6,180 nucleotides of DNA, taken from positions 1-6,180 of the forward strand of contig PLEB01000218.1 in assembly GCA_003136915.1 (NCBI GenBank). The letters are read 5' to 3'. The notes under the pieces are model-generated. The model was not told the origin of the DNA. It did not search any database and saw only the letters and a list, made by a program, of their open reading frames with translations. Each line of letters opens with the position of its first letter. The first letter of the stretch is position 1. Positions 5,166-6,180 of this stretch are shown in pieces. This DNA comes from Chitinophagaceae bacterium (GTDB lineage: Bacteria; Bacteroidota; Bacteroidia; Chitinophagales; Chitinophagaceae). Position numbers and translations under genes: made by a program.

Positions 5166-6180
5166 ATGCCAAAAAACAAATTTTCCATCTCCAGGCGAAA
5201 CTTTCTTCGTAATGCTGCATATGCAACTGGAGGTGTTATGATTGTGCCGCGACATGTTCTCGGCCGCGGATTTACTGCTCCAAGCGACAAACTCAACATT
5301 GCAGGGGTAGGCACCGGGGGTAAGGCGGAGGTAAACCTTCCATATGCATTTAATAAAGGATCGGATAACATTGTCGCCCTCTGTGATGTTGACGACCGGA
5401 TGGCGGTGCACGCCAGAAAAAACTGGCCGAATGCACCTTATTATAAGGACTATCGCAAAATGCTGGAAATGGAAGGAAAAAATATCGATGCCGTGATCGT
5501 TACTACGCCCGATCACATGCACGCTGCCATTGCGCTGGCGGCAATGCAAATGGGCAAACATGTTTACGTGGAGAAACCACTTACGCACGATATTGCAGAA
5601 GCCAGGATGCTTACGCAGGCTGCAAAACAATATAAAGTAGTTACGCAAATGGGAAACCAGGGAAGCAGCGGAGACGATACACGCATGGTTGAAACCTGGA
5701 TCCAGAACGGAATTATCGGGGACGTGCACACCGTGCACGTGTGGACGAACCGGCCCGCATGGCCACAGGGAATACCCACGCCGACCGGACATTTTGATAT
5801 TCCTGCGGAACTGGATTGGAACCTTTGGCTCGGAACCGCACCGTTGCGGGATTATAATCCTGCCTATCTTCCTGCTATCTGGAGAGGTTGGGTTGATTTC
5901 GGCTCAGGTTCTCTCGGAGATATGGGATGCCACTTTATCGATGTCCCTTATCGCTCACTCAAACTGGGCTATCCCGTCTGCGTTGAAACAAGCATCGGTT
6001 CAGTGTATACCGGCTACTTTAAAGAGCTGATCAATACCGATGGATTTCCGCCTTCATCCAAAACACATATCCGCTTTCCGCAACGGGGATCCCTGGTGCC
6101 TATGGAAATGGTATGGTACGATGGAGGGATCCTTCCCCGGCGGCCCGATGAACTGCTTCCAGATGAGCCCATGGGAGAAG
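5166..6180 (+). CDS. Gfo/Idh/MocA family NAD(P)-dependent oxidoreductase with Tat signal (3'-truncated)
   Basis: Predicted exported dehydrogenase or related NAD(P)-using enzyme acting on a sugar or cyclitol. 338 codons are present and the frame stays open to the window end. The N terminus carries a twin-arginine signal, SRRNFLR (9-15), followed by a weakly hydrophobic segment to about residue 33, so the protein should be exported folded with its cofactor. The Rossmann domain begins at about 43 with GVGTGG (47-52); Asp74 in ALCDVDD ends the second strand, TTPDHMHA (113-120) follows, and EKP is at 136-138, whose Lys is a conserved family residue. The second domain contains WTNRPAWPQG and GDMGCHFID, typical of a Bacteroidota/Planctomycetota secreted subgroup. 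The intact EKP argues against GH109 glycosidases, where I recall that motif being altered. The start is set by the Tat motif; no Shine-Dalgarno is seen. The substrate cannot be inferred. The C-terminal end lies outside the window. Confidence 0.93.
   Translation, partial: MPKNKFSISRRNFLRNAAYATGGVMIVPRHVLGRGFTAPSDKLNIAGVGTGGKAEVNLPYAFNKGSDNIVALCDVDDRMAVHARKNWPNAPYYKDYRKMLEMEGKNIDAVIVTTPDHMHAAIALAAMQMGKHVYVEKPLTHDIAEARMLTQAAKQYKVVTQMGNQGSSGDDTRMVETWIQNGIIGDVHTVHVWTNRPAWPQGIPTPTGHFDIPAELDWNLWLGTAPLRDYNPAYLPAIWRGWVDFGSGSLGDMGCHFIDVPYRSLKLGYPVCVETSIGSVYTGYFKELINTDGFPPSSKTHIRFPQRGSLVPMEMVWYDGGILPRRPDELLPDEPMGE

Noticed and set aside
5722..5740. Perfect 8-bp inverted repeat ACGTGCAC-ACC-GTGCACGT
   Set aside because: It lies inside the oxidoreductase gene and follows from the protein repeat VHTVHV using the same self-complementary GTGCAC codon pair twice.
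4977..5792. Long minus-strand open frame (271 codons) rich in His and Cys
   Set aside because: It lies largely antisense to the oxidoreductase, whose frame has a Tat motif, Rossmann motif and EKP; the antisense translation resembles no family and has no promoter or plausible domain.

Overview
The window looks like chromosomal DNA of a Bacteroidota bacterium, probably near Chitinophagaceae or a related Sphingobacteriales-type lineage. The evidence is: no clear Shine-Dalgarno sequences and mostly A/T-rich leaders; at least two candidate promoters resembling the Bacteroidota TTG / TAnnTTTG type; an oversized signal peptidase I with the extra N-terminal and internal segments seen in this phylum; a sigma-54 response regulator without a C-terminal HTH; and secreted sugar-type enzymes (GH29 fucosidase, Tat-dependent Gfo/Idh/MocA oxidoreductase). 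The phylum is inferred from these traits, not from a marker gene.

Layout. 1-727: 3' part of a GH29 alpha-L-fucosidase (+), cut by the window edge just before the catalytic nucleophile. 731-773: hairpin flanked by A- and T-runs, a likely two-way terminator for the fucosidase and a convergent small gene. 772-909 (-): 45-codon ORF for a single-span membrane protein, with a candidate promoter at 955-984 whose spacer holds a dyad. 1085-2248 (+): orphan NtrC-type response regulator (receiver plus AAA+, no DNA-binding domain). 2308-2336: candidate promoter for lepB. 2356-3891: signal peptidase I. 3899-4384: cytidine deaminase, 7 bases after lepB and probably cotranscribed. 4482-4964: FKBP-type prolyl isomerase lipoprotein. 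5077-5126: two abutting inverted repeats in a 201-base gap. 5166 to the window end: Tat-exported Gfo/Idh/MocA oxidoreductase, open at its 3' end.

How they fit together. This is mainly a housekeeping and envelope neighbourhood: LepB processes exported proteins, the FKBP lipoprotein probably helps fold them in the periplasm, and Cdd salvages pyrimidine nucleosides. The fucosidase and the oxidoreductase at the two ends suggest glycan use, but they are separate transcription units and may be unrelated. I see no mobile element, CRISPR array, rRNA or tRNA, and no defence or secondary-metabolite cluster. I found no convincing new multi-gene system. The points most worth a second look are the HTH-less sigma-54 activator with an altered GAFTGA loop, the small membrane ORF diverging from it, and the strong dyads ahead of the oxidoreductase.
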